Positions 38,289 through 48,932 of a stretch of 64,000 nucleotides of DNA are shown in pieces. Origin of the DNA: Nostocoides sp. F2B08 (GTDB lineage: Bacteria; Actinomycetota; Actinomycetes; Actinomycetales; Dermatophilaceae); NCBI RefSeq assembly GCF_009184895.1, contig NZ_WESE01000001.1, positions 1-64,000 on the forward strand, given 5' to 3'. Made by a program: the position numbers and the translations under genes. The notes under the pieces are model-generated. The model did not search any database and was not told the origin of the DNA. It was given only the letters and a program-made list of their open reading frames with translations. Numbering within the stretch: position 1 is the first letter of the stretch; every line of letters begins with the position of its first letter.

Positions 38289-38930
38289 ATGTCGCACGTC
38301 GAGCGGGTGCTCATCGTCGACGATCACAAGATCTTCGTCCATCTGCTCGGCACGGCCCTCGCCGGCGAGGCGGATCTCGAGCCAGTCGGTGTGGCCCACG
38401 ACACGACGAGAGCCCTGGAGATGGTCCGGAGCCTGCACCCGGACGTCGTCGTGATGGATGTGCGTCTCGGCGACGGCGACGGGGTCGCTCTGGCGCGCGA
38501 GCTCACCGAGGAGCTCCCGGACCTGCGGGTGATCGTGCTCACCGGCTTCGCCGACGCGGCCCTCGTGCGCCGGGCCGCCCACTCGGGTGCCTGCGCACTC
38601 CTCGCCAAGGACGGCGACTTCGCGCTCCTCCTGGAGGCGTTGCGCACCGCCCGTCGCGGCTCCTTCTTCATCGGAGCGGGCGTCCCCGACGCCGCGGAGC
38701 GCGGTGACGAGAGGCTCGTGCGGGCGGGCCTCCCGGCGGACGGCGGCATCCTGCTCCGCCTCCTCGCAGCCGGCTTCACGCCCGACGACATCGGGCGCGA
38801 GCTCACGCTCAGCAGATCCGAGACGCAGCGTCGGATCAGTGATCTGGTCGCCTCACTCGGCGTCGATGGACCGGCCGACGTCGTCGCCGAGGCGGTCCGA
38901 CGAGGTCTGTTCAGGATCGGTGATGGCTGA
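38289..38930 (+). CDS. NarL-like response regulator with a weak C-terminal HTH
   Basis: A 213-residue regulator. The receiver domain (1-120) has the acidic pair D11/D12, phospho-acceptor D57 (VVVMDVRLGDGDG), Thr in VLTGF and Lys in LLAKDGD. The C-terminus (about 145-205, ILLRLLAAGFTPDDIGRELTLSRSETQRRISDLVASLG) has the spacing of a LuxR-type helix-turn-helix but a diverged recognition helix. The ATG is one base after the SARP gene stop, and the 3' end overlaps the kinase gene by eight bases: one operon. Confidence 0.87.
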   Translation: MSHVERVLIVDDHKIFVHLLGTALAGEADLEPVGVAHDTTRALEMVRSLHPDVVVMDVRLGDGDGVALARELTEELPDLRVIVLTGFADAALVRRAAHSGACALLAKDGDFALLLEALRTARRGSFFIGAGVPDAAERGDERLVRAGLPADGGILLRLLAAGFTPDDIGRELTLSRSETQRRISDLVASLGVDGPADVVAEAVRRGLFRIGDG

Positions 38931-40254
38931 CCGGGCGGCGGCTCGGGAGGCTCCGGCACCGGTCAGGACCCCTACTCCGCAGCCGTCCGGGGTGCGGGCC
39001 GCGATGGTTCGTTTCACCCTGCTGAGTCTTTTGGGGCTTGCGCTCGTCACCCTGGTGACCATCCCCCTAGCGGCGTGGATCGCGCGGTCGATCGCGCTGC
39101 TCGATGCCGAAGACCGCACGAGGGTGTTCACGCGGACGGTGGCGGCACCGCTGCTGACCGAGGCGACTCGAGAAGCACCGATCGGATCACCGCTCGAGCT
39201 GGCCATGGAGAACCGCCTCGACGACGGCACCGTAGTGCACGTCGTGATCTGGGACCGCGACGGTCGCGTGGTGTGGTCCGACGATCGCTCCCTGATCGGC
39301 TCGACCTACCCACTCGATGCTGAGGTCGAGGACCTGTTCGAGTCGATGGGATCACGCTCGGAGTACTCCTTGGCGATGCACGCCGGAGGAGCTGATGGCG
39401 TGCCGGTCCTCGAGGTGTACGCCGCCGCTCGGGACGCGGACGGTGTGCCATTCGTCCTGGAGTGGTACTGGCCCACGTCGCGCCTCGAGGCCGCTCAGCA
39501 CGAGACCCTCGTTCGCATCCTGCCGCTGACCATCGGTTCCCTCATCCTCCTGCATATCCTCGTGCTGCCTCTCACCCTCGACACCGCACGGCGGGTCGAC
39601 GCGGAGCGGGCCCGGCTGGCCCAGCACGCCACAGCGGTGCAGATCATGGAACGGCGCCGCCTCAGTGAAGACCTGCACGACGGAGTCGTCCAGGACCTCT
39701 CCGGCATCGGGTACGTGCTGCCCACCGTGTCGCGGGAGCTGCCACCGGGCTCGACGGGGCGCGGTCTGCTGGAGCGGGTGGCCCAGGTGATGCAACAGGA
39801 TGTCCGGTCCATCAGAGGGATGATCGCCGACATCAAGCCACCCACCTTCGCGGGTGCGGGGTTCCTCGAGGCGTTGGACGCCCTCGCCGACCGTACGCGA
39901 GCCCAAGGGGTTGCTGCCGATGTCGCCATCCGGGGCGACGTCGACGCTCTCTCACCCGGGGCGCGGGCGCTGGCCTACCGGATCGCCAGAGAGGGACTGC
40001 GCAACACGGTGCGACACTCCCAGGCATCCCGCGCCCTCGTGGACCTCGACGTCGATGCGGACGCGGTCACGGTCAGGGTGCGCGATGACGGCGTCGGCCC
40101 TGCCGCGACCGCCGATGTCGACCCGGACCGGGACCACTTCGGTCTCCAGCTCCTCGGTGAGGCGCTGCGCGAGGCGGGAGGGCAACTCGAGTTGCGGGCG
40201 GCCGAGGGAGGCGGTGCGGAGCTCGTCGCGAGCTTCCGTCCCGACCGGGCCTGA
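38923..40254 (+). CDS. NarL-type sensor histidine kinase
   Basis: A 443-residue membrane kinase. Membrane helix one is at about 29-53 (FTLLSLLGLALVTLVTIPLAAW). An outside sensor of about 150 residues includes VVHVVIWDRDGRVVWSDD. Helix two is at about 205-225 (ILPLTIGSLILLHILVLPL). The HisKA_3 box ERRRLSEDLHDGVVQDLSGIGY carries the phospho-His. The HATPase domain keeps the N-box (EGLRNTVRHSQAS) and the G-box (VRDDGVGP). The signal is unknown; a PAS-like fold outside is possible. It probably phosphorylates the regulator encoded upstream, the one encoded downstream, or both. Confidence 0.93.
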   Translation: MADRAAAREAPAPVRTPTPQPSGVRAAMVRFTLLSLLGLALVTLVTIPLAAWIARSIALLDAEDRTRVFTRTVAAPLLTEATREAPIGSPLELAMENRLDDGTVVHVVIWDRDGRVVWSDDRSLIGSTYPLDAEVEDLFESMGSRSEYSLAMHAGGADGVPVLEVYAAARDADGVPFVLEWYWPTSRLEAAQHETLVRILPLTIGSLILLHILVLPLTLDTARRVDAERARLAQHATAVQIMERRRLSEDLHDGVVQDLSGIGYVLPTVSRELPPGSTGRGLLERVAQVMQQDVRSIRGMIADIKPPTFAGAGFLEALDALADRTRAQGVAADVAIRGDVDALSPGARALAYRIAREGLRNTVRHSQASRALVDLDVDADAVTVRVRDDGVGPAATADVDPDRDHFGLQLLGEALREAGGQLELRAAEGGGAELVASFRPDRA

Positions 40255-40274
40255 ATCCCGCACGCAGATCGTCG

Positions 40275-40292
40275 GCACAAGGCCGACGCAAG
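40275..40292 (+). promoter_or_regulatory. SARP-like heptamer direct repeat upstream of the receiver-only regulator
   Basis: GCACAAG (40275-40281), four bases, ACGCAAG (40286-40292): two near-identical heptamers with an 11-bp period, ending ten bases before a TACGGT -10 box (40303-40308). SARP regulators bind heptamer direct repeats with this period in the -35 region. A matching array lies in the multicopper oxidase promoter. Confidence 0.6.
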
Positions 40293-40302
40293 ATTGCCGT
40301 CC

Positions 40303-40308
40303 TACGGT
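40303..40308 (+). promoter_or_regulatory. -10 box of a leaderless promoter
   Basis: TACGGT, six bases, then GTG at 40315. The heptamer repeats at 40275-40292 sit where the -35 box would be. Confidence 0.5.
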
Positions 40309-40314
40309 GATGCC

Positions 40315-40788
40315 GTGTCAGATCCGCTCCGCCCAGGACCGTTCCCTGATGACCGCCTCCCCGAGGAGTCCTCGGAGGCCGCCCGGTCGGGGATCCGGGT
40401 CGTCATCGTCGACGACCACGACCTGATCCGCACCGCGCTGCGAGCCCTGCTCAGCTGCGAGTCGGACATCGAGGTGTGTGGGGATGCGGCAGAGGGAGAC
40501 ACTGGAGCGACGCTCGTCCTCGACCTGCGACCCGACGTGGTGCTCATGGACCTGACCATGCCCGGTGTCGGGGGGCTCGAGGCGACCCGGCGGATCGTCA
40601 TGGACTGGCCCAGCGCGAAGGTCGTCGTGCTCACCGCGTTCGCCGAGCCCCGCCTGGTGCGCGATGCCCTGACCGCTGGGGCGCGAGGTTATCTCCTCAA
40701 GGACGCAGACCCCTCCGCCGTCGTCGAGGCGGTGCGGGAGGCAGCCCGAGGTGGTCGCCCGATGACCACCGGCATCGGCGAGCACTAG
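40315..40788 (+). CDS. Receiver-domain-only response regulator
   Basis: A 157-residue protein with one receiver domain: acidic pair VVIVDDHDLIR, phospho-acceptor in VVLMDLTMPG, Thr in VLTAF and Lys in LLKDADPS. After the receiver only about 15 residues remain, so there is no DNA-binding domain. The receiver itself resembles those of NarL/LuxR regulators, so it may be a shortened one, or a phosphate sink or shuttle for the kinase. The GTG at 40315 is chosen by the -10 spacing; a TTG at 40294 is also in frame. Confidence 0.85.
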   Translation: MSDPLRPGPFPDDRLPEESSEAARSGIRVVIVDDHDLIRTALRALLSCESDIEVCGDAAEGDTGATLVLDLRPDVVLMDLTMPGVGGLEATRRIVMDWPSAKVVVLTAFAEPRLVRDALTAGARGYLLKDADPSAVVEAVREAARGGRPMTTGIGEH

Positions 40789-40818
40789 GCCAGCCAGCCC
40801 CCGTCCGCGCACCGCAAA

Positions 40819-40846
40819 GGGCCGTGGTCCCGAAGGACCACGGCCC
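40819..40846. terminator. Bidirectional terminator
   Basis: GGGCCGTGGTCC (40819-40830), loop CGAA, and its perfect 12-bp complement (40835-40846). It lies between the convergent ends of the signalling block and the secreted-protein gene and probably ends both. Confidence 0.8.
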
Positions 40847-40884
40847 CCATGGTGCCCGGCTCGTGTCTGGCAGGTTCGGAGCGA

Positions 40885-43074
40885 TCAGCGCCGGTCGAAC
40901 GCGACGCCGTCCAGACGCCCGCCGCGAGTTGACTCGACAATGATCTGGGTGTTCGCACCGGGGTTCACACCGCCGCTCTTGACCCGGACCTGCCAGTCAC
41001 CGGTGGTGGCCGGCGCGACCGGTGCCGCGACGACGCCCTCACCGATGAGTGCGCCCTTGCTTCCGTCGGCGGTGCGCACGTAGGCCTTGACGGTGTTCGT
41101 CGTGGTCACCGTGGCCGTTCCGCTGATGCGCCATTCAGACTTGCTGGCACGGTACTGAGCCAGGTCGACGGTCAGCACGTCGACGGTCTGGGTGATGCTC
41201 ACCTCGGCGGGTGCGGACGTCTGGCCGTCCGCCGACGTCACGACCAGCTGGAACGTGACCGGGGCCGAACTCGCGGGCATCGCGAACTGGAAGGACGGGG
41301 CAGTGGGGTCGACGGTCACGGAGGTCCCAGAGGTCTGCGTCCAGGTGTACGTCGCCGCGCCGATGCTGTCTGTTCCGGATACCGAGACCTGCTGGCCGAT
41401 GTAGGCCTCCGCCCGGTTCGCGGTCGCGACGGCGACAGGAGCGGCCGGTGGAGGCGGTGGGGTGGCCTCGGTGACGACGGCGATGGTGAACGGCGCGGTC
41501 GTGCTGCTTCCTCCCGAACCCGTCGCGGTGAGGGTGAACGTCAACGTCGTCGCCTCGCTCGGGGCGGTGAACGACACCTCGGTCGCGGTGGTGCTCGACA
41601 GCGAGACCGTCGGACCGCCCGTCTGCTCCCACAGGAGAGTCTCGGCGTTCAGTGACGCGCTCGTCAGGGTGACCTGGTCCCCGACGAGCACCTCGACGGG
41701 TCCGCTGATCATCGCCAGGGTCGGAGCCGGCTGTGCGGCCGACCCTCCCGAGACGATGACGGGTGCACTGTCGCTGCCACCGCCGCTGGAGGTGACGGTG
41801 ACCGAGGCGGGTGCGGCCGTCGTCGCGACCGTGGCCGTGCCGCCGGCCAGCACGACCGCAGCGCCCGAGGTGTCGGCGAGGCCCTCGAGGGTCAGCGTCG
41901 GCGGGTCGACCTCGTCGCTCGACGTCGCGGTCACGGTCAGCTCGTCGGTCCCCGTGTCATAGCTCGCAGAGGTGATGACGACGCGGTCGGTCACATCGAC
42001 GGTCCTCGTCGCGACCGGGACGTCGGTCTCGTTGGTGAACGTCACCGAGCCCGGGACGGTGGTGGACAGCGGCAGCCGACCGAAGTAGCGGCCGCCGTCT
42101 GCGTCGAGGGTGGTCTTGACCAGGCCGGTCCCCTCGACGCTGATCGACTCGTTCGAATCGGACGTGGCGAAGACGTCGAGGTATCGACCTGACGTCGTCT
42201 CGACGAGGTACGCACCGGCGGGGTTGACGCCGGAGTTCGTCGAGACCTTGCCCATCAGGGTGAACTGGTCGGTCGTGGCAACTGTGGTGCGGGTGCCGTC
42301 GTCGGCAACCTGGTCGATCCGGAAGAAGTTCGTGTCGTGAGGGCTTCCGGTGACGGTCGTGGGCACGGCCGGGTCACCGACGTACGCGTTGCCGTTCGGC
42401 AACGTGATCAGCCCCTCGGCGCGGACCAGGAACGGGTTGATCCGGGACCGGAGGGCGAGGCCGAAGTTGCCCGGGGCCGGAGTGATGTCCTCCACGTAGC
42501 GGAAGTCGTCGGCCTCGGCCGCGGTGACCGTGAAGGTGTCGACGCCGTACGGATGCACGACCTCGTAGGTGCCGGCACCGGGGAAGTCGATGTCGAAGCG
42601 GAGGCGGCCGAAGACGACCTGGTCGCCGTCCACCGTCGCCCCGTTGGCCATCGTGGCCTCGAGACCGCCCACCAGCACGGCCTTGCCGCCCCCGGGCATG
42701 TCGAGCTCGGCGCCGGCCAGGTAGTAGAACGACTCGAGCGGCCAGTTGTCGGGGAAGCTGATCGGTCCGTCAGGGTTCGGCATCTCACCCCGGAGGAAGG
42801 CCGGGTCGCAGTACGGGTCCTCGAGGTCGAGGCACTGCTCGAGACGCAGGCCTTCGGAGTCCTCGTACCACGTGGGGTACCCGTGCTCGCCGCTGATCGG
42901 CCCGACGGCTGCGAGGTTGGTGGGGTTCCCGACGGTGACCTCAGCGATCGCCACTGCGGCAGTCGCGACGATCAGGCCTGCCGCGGCGATCGCGGATGTC
43001 AGGCGTCGAGATGCGGCTCGCCCGGATCCCCGAGGGGACGGCCGGTGCCGGCTCTTGAGAGTTGTCGACGACAT
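40885..43074 (-). CDS. Large secreted protein with PKD/Ig-like repeats
   Basis: A 729-residue exported protein. The start is the ATG at 43074, six bases after AAGGAG; the ATG at 43089 is part of the ribosome-binding site. A long signal peptide has a basic region of ~27 residues, then LTSAIAAAGLIVATAAVAIA. The N-terminal half (about 45-365, ISGEHGYPTWYEDSEGLRLEQC) is unrecognised and has one Cys pair (CLDLEDPYC). The second half has two PKD/REJ-like beta domains (about 465-540, LLWEQTGGPTVSL; about 565-640, YTWTQTSGTSVTVDP) joined by a Pro-rich linker. No sorting signal is seen. It lies 91 bp after a signal peptidase gene, which may process it. Confidence 0.8.
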   Translation of the reverse strand: MSSTTLKSRHRPSPRGSGRAASRRLTSAIAAAGLIVATAAVAIAEVTVGNPTNLAAVGPISGEHGYPTWYEDSEGLRLEQCLDLEDPYCDPAFLRGEMPNPDGPISFPDNWPLESFYYLAGAELDMPGGGKAVLVGGLEATMANGATVDGDQVVFGRLRFDIDFPGAGTYEVVHPYGVDTFTVTAAEADDFRYVEDITPAPGNFGLALRSRINPFLVRAEGLITLPNGNAYVGDPAVPTTVTGSPHDTNFFRIDQVADDGTRTTVATTDQFTLMGKVSTNSGVNPAGAYLVETTSGRYLDVFATSDSNESISVEGTGLVKTTLDADGGRYFGRLPLSTTVPGSVTFTNETDVPVATRTVDVTDRVVITSASYDTGTDELTVTATSSDEVDPPTLTLEGLADTSGAAVVLAGGTATVATTAAPASVTVTSSGGGSDSAPVIVSGGSAAQPAPTLAMISGPVEVLVGDQVTLTSASLNAETLLWEQTGGPTVSLSSTTATEVSFTAPSEATTLTFTLTATGSGGSSTTAPFTIAVVTEATPPPPPAAPVAVATANRAEAYIGQQVSVSGTDSIGAATYTWTQTSGTSVTVDPTAPSFQFAMPASSAPVTFQLVVTSADGQTSAPAEVSITQTVDVLTVDLAQYRASKSEWRISGTATVTTTNTVKAYVRTADGSKGALIGEGVVAAPVAPATTGDWQVRVKSGGVNPGANTQIIVESTRGGRLDGVAFDRR

Positions 43075-43165
43075 GGTGTGCTCCTTCATCAGTCGTTCGG
43101 TGCGGTGACCTGGTGTGGTCGTTCGGTCCTGGTGTGGCGGGGGATGGGCGGTGCGGTGGTTCGGG

Positions 43166-43678
43166 TCATCCGAGAACGATCACCCGCCCCCGCACGCGGT
43201 CCTGGCTCACCGGCCCGAAGGACCGGGAGTCGATGGAGTCGAATCGGTTGTCCCCGAGCACGAACACATGCCCGGGCGGAACGTCGACAGGACCGAAGAA
43301 CACCCCGTCGAGGGTCACGGAGTCGACGTAGTCCTCCCGGACCGGCTCCCCGTTGACATGGAGGACCGCGTCGAGGATCTCGATCCGGTCTCCCCCGACG
43401 CCCACGACCCGCTTGACGGTCGGGCCGTCGTCGAGCTCGAGGAGGACCAGGTCCTGAGCGTCGATCTCGACCCAGTACCGGCTGATTCGCTCGACGAGGA
43501 TCGTCGAGCCGGTCGGCAGCGTCGGCGACATCGAGTCGGAGACGACGGTGAAGGGCGTCAGCAGCCACGTGCGGATGACGATGATCGTCAGGACCACCAC
43601 GGCGGTGGCGACCAGCCACCGCGACCCGGGCGAGACGAGGCCGGAGGTCCGCATCGCAGGTATCTCAGAGATGGACAC
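43166..43678 (-). CDS. Signal peptidase I (S26 family)
   Basis: A 170-residue membrane peptidase that cleaves signal peptides. One N-terminal membrane helix (about 21-43, WLVATAVVVLTIIVIRTWLL) is followed by box B with the catalytic Ser (VVSDSMSPTLPTGS). Box D has the catalytic Lys (VKRVVGVGGDRI) and box E reads GDNRFDSIDSRSFGPV. The Lys makes it the bacterial P-type, not the SipW type with His. Short length and location between an oxidase and a large secreted protein suggest a dedicated enzyme for this cluster. The GTG start is 13 bp after the oxidase stop. Confidence 0.92.
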   Translation of the reverse strand: MSISEIPAMRTSGLVSPGSRWLVATAVVVLTIIVIRTWLLTPFTVVSDSMSPTLPTGSTILVERISRYWVEIDAQDLVLLELDDGPTVKRVVGVGGDRIEILDAVLHVNGEPVREDYVDSVTLDGVFFGPVDVPPGHVFVLGDNRFDSIDSRSFGPVSQDRVRGRVIVLG

Positions 43679-43691
43679 GACGACACCGGGC

Positions 43692-45329
43692 TCAGTCGTC
43701 CGCAGGGTAGGTGTCGAGGACCGGCGGGGCCGCCGTCAACGGGTCGTGCGGATCGGGTTGGCCCGGTGTGAGACCGACGGAGAACTGGCCCATCATGTCG
43801 TGGTCCTCGTGCGGCAGGTTGTGGCAATGCACCATGTACTTGCCGCTCTGCCTTTCGAAACGCATGAGGACCCGGACCTTCTCGTCCGGCCCGACATAGG
43901 CCACGTCCTTGGGGCCTCGCTCGTAGGCGAAGGGGGCCTTGCCGTTGCGGCTGACGATCTGGAAGTCGACGAGATGTATGTGCAGCGGGTGGAACCATCC
44001 GCCCGAGCTCGTGTGCAGGTCCCACATCTCGACGGCGTCCAGTGCCGGATCGGCGAGCACCTTCGTGTAGCCGCTCGCGATGACGTCGTTCCACGTCGTC
44101 TCGTTGATGTTCCAGACGTTCGTCAGATCGTCCCGCTTGAGGCGGAGCGTCCGGGTCTTCGACGACAGCGCCGGCACCAACGACATGACGTCGCTCGAGG
44201 CGAGCGTCTGCGGGATGGTCCGCCACGTCGGGTCGGAGGTGTCGACCGGTGCGTCAACGACGTCGAAGGCCATGATCTCGCCCGTGTAGTCGAAGTCGAC
44301 GTTCTTGGGGTTGCTCGCGTTGCGCAGTCGCACCCGGGTGCCGGGAGCGTACGTGCTGAAGTCGACGAGGAACTCGTAGCGTTCGGCCGGCGCATGACGC
44401 CAGGTCTTCACCGACTGGGACGCCGGCATCAGACCCCCGTCCGTGGCGACCATGTGGACCGGGTCTCCTGTGCTCAGGTAGGGCCGGTAGGACCGGGAGA
44501 TCGAGGCGTTGAGCAGGCGGAAGCGGTAGACGCGCCGCTTGACCTGCATGACGGGCCAAGGCTTCCCGTTGACGAGGACGATGTCCCCCCACAGACCGGA
44601 GTGGTCCTTGTCGTCGAACCGGACCCGCCCGTCCGACTCGAACATCACGTCGCTCAAGGTCAGGGGGACGTCGAACTCTCCTTGCGGGAGCAGCGCCCGC
44701 TCCGCTTCGTCGTGGATGTGGTACTGCGCGGCCAGGCCGGAGTAGACGTTGGTCCCCGTGATGTGCGTCGCGTGGTCGTGGTACCAGATCGATCGGGCCG
44801 GTTGGTCGTTCTCGTACACGTACTCCTTGCAGTACCCCGGGAACGTCAGATCGTCCGCATACCCGTCGAACTCGGGTGCCGAGGCGTGCCCGTGCAGGTG
44901 GGTGGACAGGGGCAGTCCGTGCTCAGCGTGATGTCCGGCGGGCGGCACGATGCCGGTGATCTGGTTCCGTACCCGAAGGATGACCTTCGTGCCTCTCTCC
45001 ACGGAGATCGTCGGACCGGGAACCTGCCCGTTGTAGCCGATGATCGGCGTGGTGAGCGTCGGCAGGATCGCGGCTGTCCCGGTCCGTGCCGTGACGCTGT
45101 ACCGCTCGACCGGGACGCCGTCATCGTCGGTGTAGACGTCGAACGGCGCCAGCCGGGGCAGCGGCTGGAACTGCGTACGGTACGGCTTGGGCATGTTGCG
45201 GTCCGACAGGTTGCTGGCCGACTTGGTCAGAACCGTGTTGCCCAACGGTTGGGTCAGCCCACCCCACCCCATGAGTCCGAGGGCTCCGAGTCCACCGGCG
45301 GTCAGGACGCCGCGTCGCGTGATCTGCAT
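43692..45329 (-). CDS. Multicopper oxidase, Tat-exported
   Basis: A 545-residue cupredoxin-type oxidase. The N-terminus MQITRRGVLTAGGLGALGLM is a twin-arginine signal, fitting export of a folded, copper-loaded enzyme. The four copper motifs are intact: STHLHGHASAPEFDG, WYHDHATHITGTN, WFHPLHIHLVDF and YMVHCHNLPHEDHDMMG. It would oxidise phenols or metals (Cu(I), Mn(II), Fe(II)) with O2; the sequence does not say which. It is first in the minus-strand block, with SARP-like repeats upstream at 45406-45437. An AAAGAG precedes the ATG. Confidence 0.92.
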   Translation of the reverse strand: MQITRRGVLTAGGLGALGLMGWGGLTQPLGNTVLTKSASNLSDRNMPKPYRTQFQPLPRLAPFDVYTDDDGVPVERYSVTARTGTAAILPTLTTPIIGYNGQVPGPTISVERGTKVILRVRNQITGIVPPAGHHAEHGLPLSTHLHGHASAPEFDGYADDLTFPGYCKEYVYENDQPARSIWYHDHATHITGTNVYSGLAAQYHIHDEAERALLPQGEFDVPLTLSDVMFESDGRVRFDDKDHSGLWGDIVLVNGKPWPVMQVKRRVYRFRLLNASISRSYRPYLSTGDPVHMVATDGGLMPASQSVKTWRHAPAERYEFLVDFSTYAPGTRVRLRNASNPKNVDFDYTGEIMAFDVVDAPVDTSDPTWRTIPQTLASSDVMSLVPALSSKTRTLRLKRDDLTNVWNINETTWNDVIASGYTKVLADPALDAVEMWDLHTSSGGWFHPLHIHLVDFQIVSRNGKAPFAYERGPKDVAYVGPDEKVRVLMRFERQSGKYMVHCHNLPHEDHDMMGQFSVGLTPGQPDPHDPLTAAPPVLDTYPADD

Positions 45330-45405
45330 GACGAGTGCTCTTTCGTGCGGTCCGATCTCTCTCGCCGCCCGACGTCCGCGAAGGGGCGTCGGTCGACGGA
45401 GTCAC

Positions 45406-45437
45406 CTTGCGCCTTCGTCCTTGCGTCAATCTTGCGC
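45406..45437 (-). promoter_or_regulatory. SARP-like heptamer direct repeats upstream of the multicopper oxidase
   Basis: Read on the minus strand: GCGCAAG (45431-45437), four bases ATTG, ACGCAAG (45420-45426), a weaker GACGAAG (45413-45419), then GCGCAAG (45406-45412). The first two have the 11-bp period of SARP sites and match the pair at 40275-40292. The decamer CGCAAGATTG is identical in both promoters. No good -10 box can be named downstream. Confidence 0.55.
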
Positions 45438-45463
45438 GCCGTTCACCCGTCCTCCGAACAGAC

Positions 45464-45501
45464 GGGAGGCCGGTGTCGTCAGTGGACGACACCGGCCTCC
45501 C
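45464..45501. terminator. infB terminator with a 17-bp perfect stem
   Basis: A 17-bp arm (45464-45480, beginning GGGAGGCC) pairs without mismatch with 45485-45501 across an AGTG loop. It starts 22 bp past the infB stop on the minus strand. It insulates the multicopper oxidase promoter from the translation operon. Confidence 0.8.
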
Positions 45502-45522
45502 GGAGTGTGGCGTTGAGAGCGA

Positions 45523-48327
<2,805 letters not shown>

Positions 48328-48532
48328 GTTTCTCCTTCTCGGTGGTCCAAACCCGCGGTGGGCGCGAGAGTGGACCGGGTCAGTGCTGGGGGGTGCTCAT
48401 CGCTGAGTACTCATCGGGGGCTCATCAGCGTCAAACCCGCTTCCGGTTCTTCTGTGCCCGGCGTCCGGTCGGACGTCGGGCTGGTTGAGTGGACTAATCC
48501 CGTGCGTCGCTTTCCCGCCCGCCAGGTGGCGG

Positions 48533-48847
48533 TCAGGAGCGCAGACGATCGAGGTATGCGGTGAGCGGGGAGAGATCGACAGGTGCCCCGACTCGCAGGG
48601 CACGGGCGAAGGCTCGACGCCGAACCGCCTGCTCGATGCAGTCGGGATCGGGGTGTAGCCAGGCGCCACGACCTCCGAGCCGACGACGCACGTCGGGGAC
48701 GATCCGGGGGGGGCCCGCTTCGTCCTCGCGTACCGTCACGCGCAGGAGAACCGACCGGCTATCCGTCCGCCGGCAGCCCACACACGTGCGAACTGCCACG
48801 TGGGAGGAGCTGCGACGCCGGAGTCCAGTCCGGTCGATCTCGTCCAT
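48533..48847 (-). CDS. ylxR: YlxR (DUF448) family RNA-binding protein
   Basis: A 104-residue protein with the YlxR core VRTCVGCRRTDSRSVLLRVTV and GGRGAWLHPDPDCIEQAVRRRAFARAL. It lies between nusA and infB, as in most bacteria, and probably acts in RNA metabolism; related proteins bind RNase P or RNA. The start at 48847 gives about 16 residues before the core. The 205-bp gap to infB shows only short CTCATC repeats near 48397-48430 and no gene. Confidence 0.93.
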   Translation of the reverse strand: MDEIDRTGLRRRSSSHVAVRTCVGCRRTDSRSVLLRVTVREDEAGPPRIVPDVRRRLGGRGAWLHPDPDCIEQAVRRRAFARALRVGAPVDLSPLTAYLDRLRS

Positions 48848-48932
48848 TCTAGCGTCCTTCGGCGATCGGCCCGCATCGGTCCACCCCCGGGTGTGCCACA
48901 GAGGGCGGGACGGGGGACGGGTCTCCCGCGCC

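Noticed and set aside
40294-40314. TTG start for the receiver-only regulator
   Set aside because: It lies upstream of the TACGGT -10 box, so it would not be in the mRNA if that promoter is used; the GTG at 40315 fits the leaderless spacing.
43075-43089. ATG at 43089 as start of the large secreted protein
   Set aside because: This ATG and the next codons form the ribosome-binding site AAGGAG for the ATG at 43074.
43081-43140. Direct repeats (CACACCAGG, CCGAACGAC on the minus strand) before the large secreted protein as a third SARP array
   Set aside because: The spacings (about 19 and 24 bp) and sequence differ from the heptamer arrays at 40275 and 45406.
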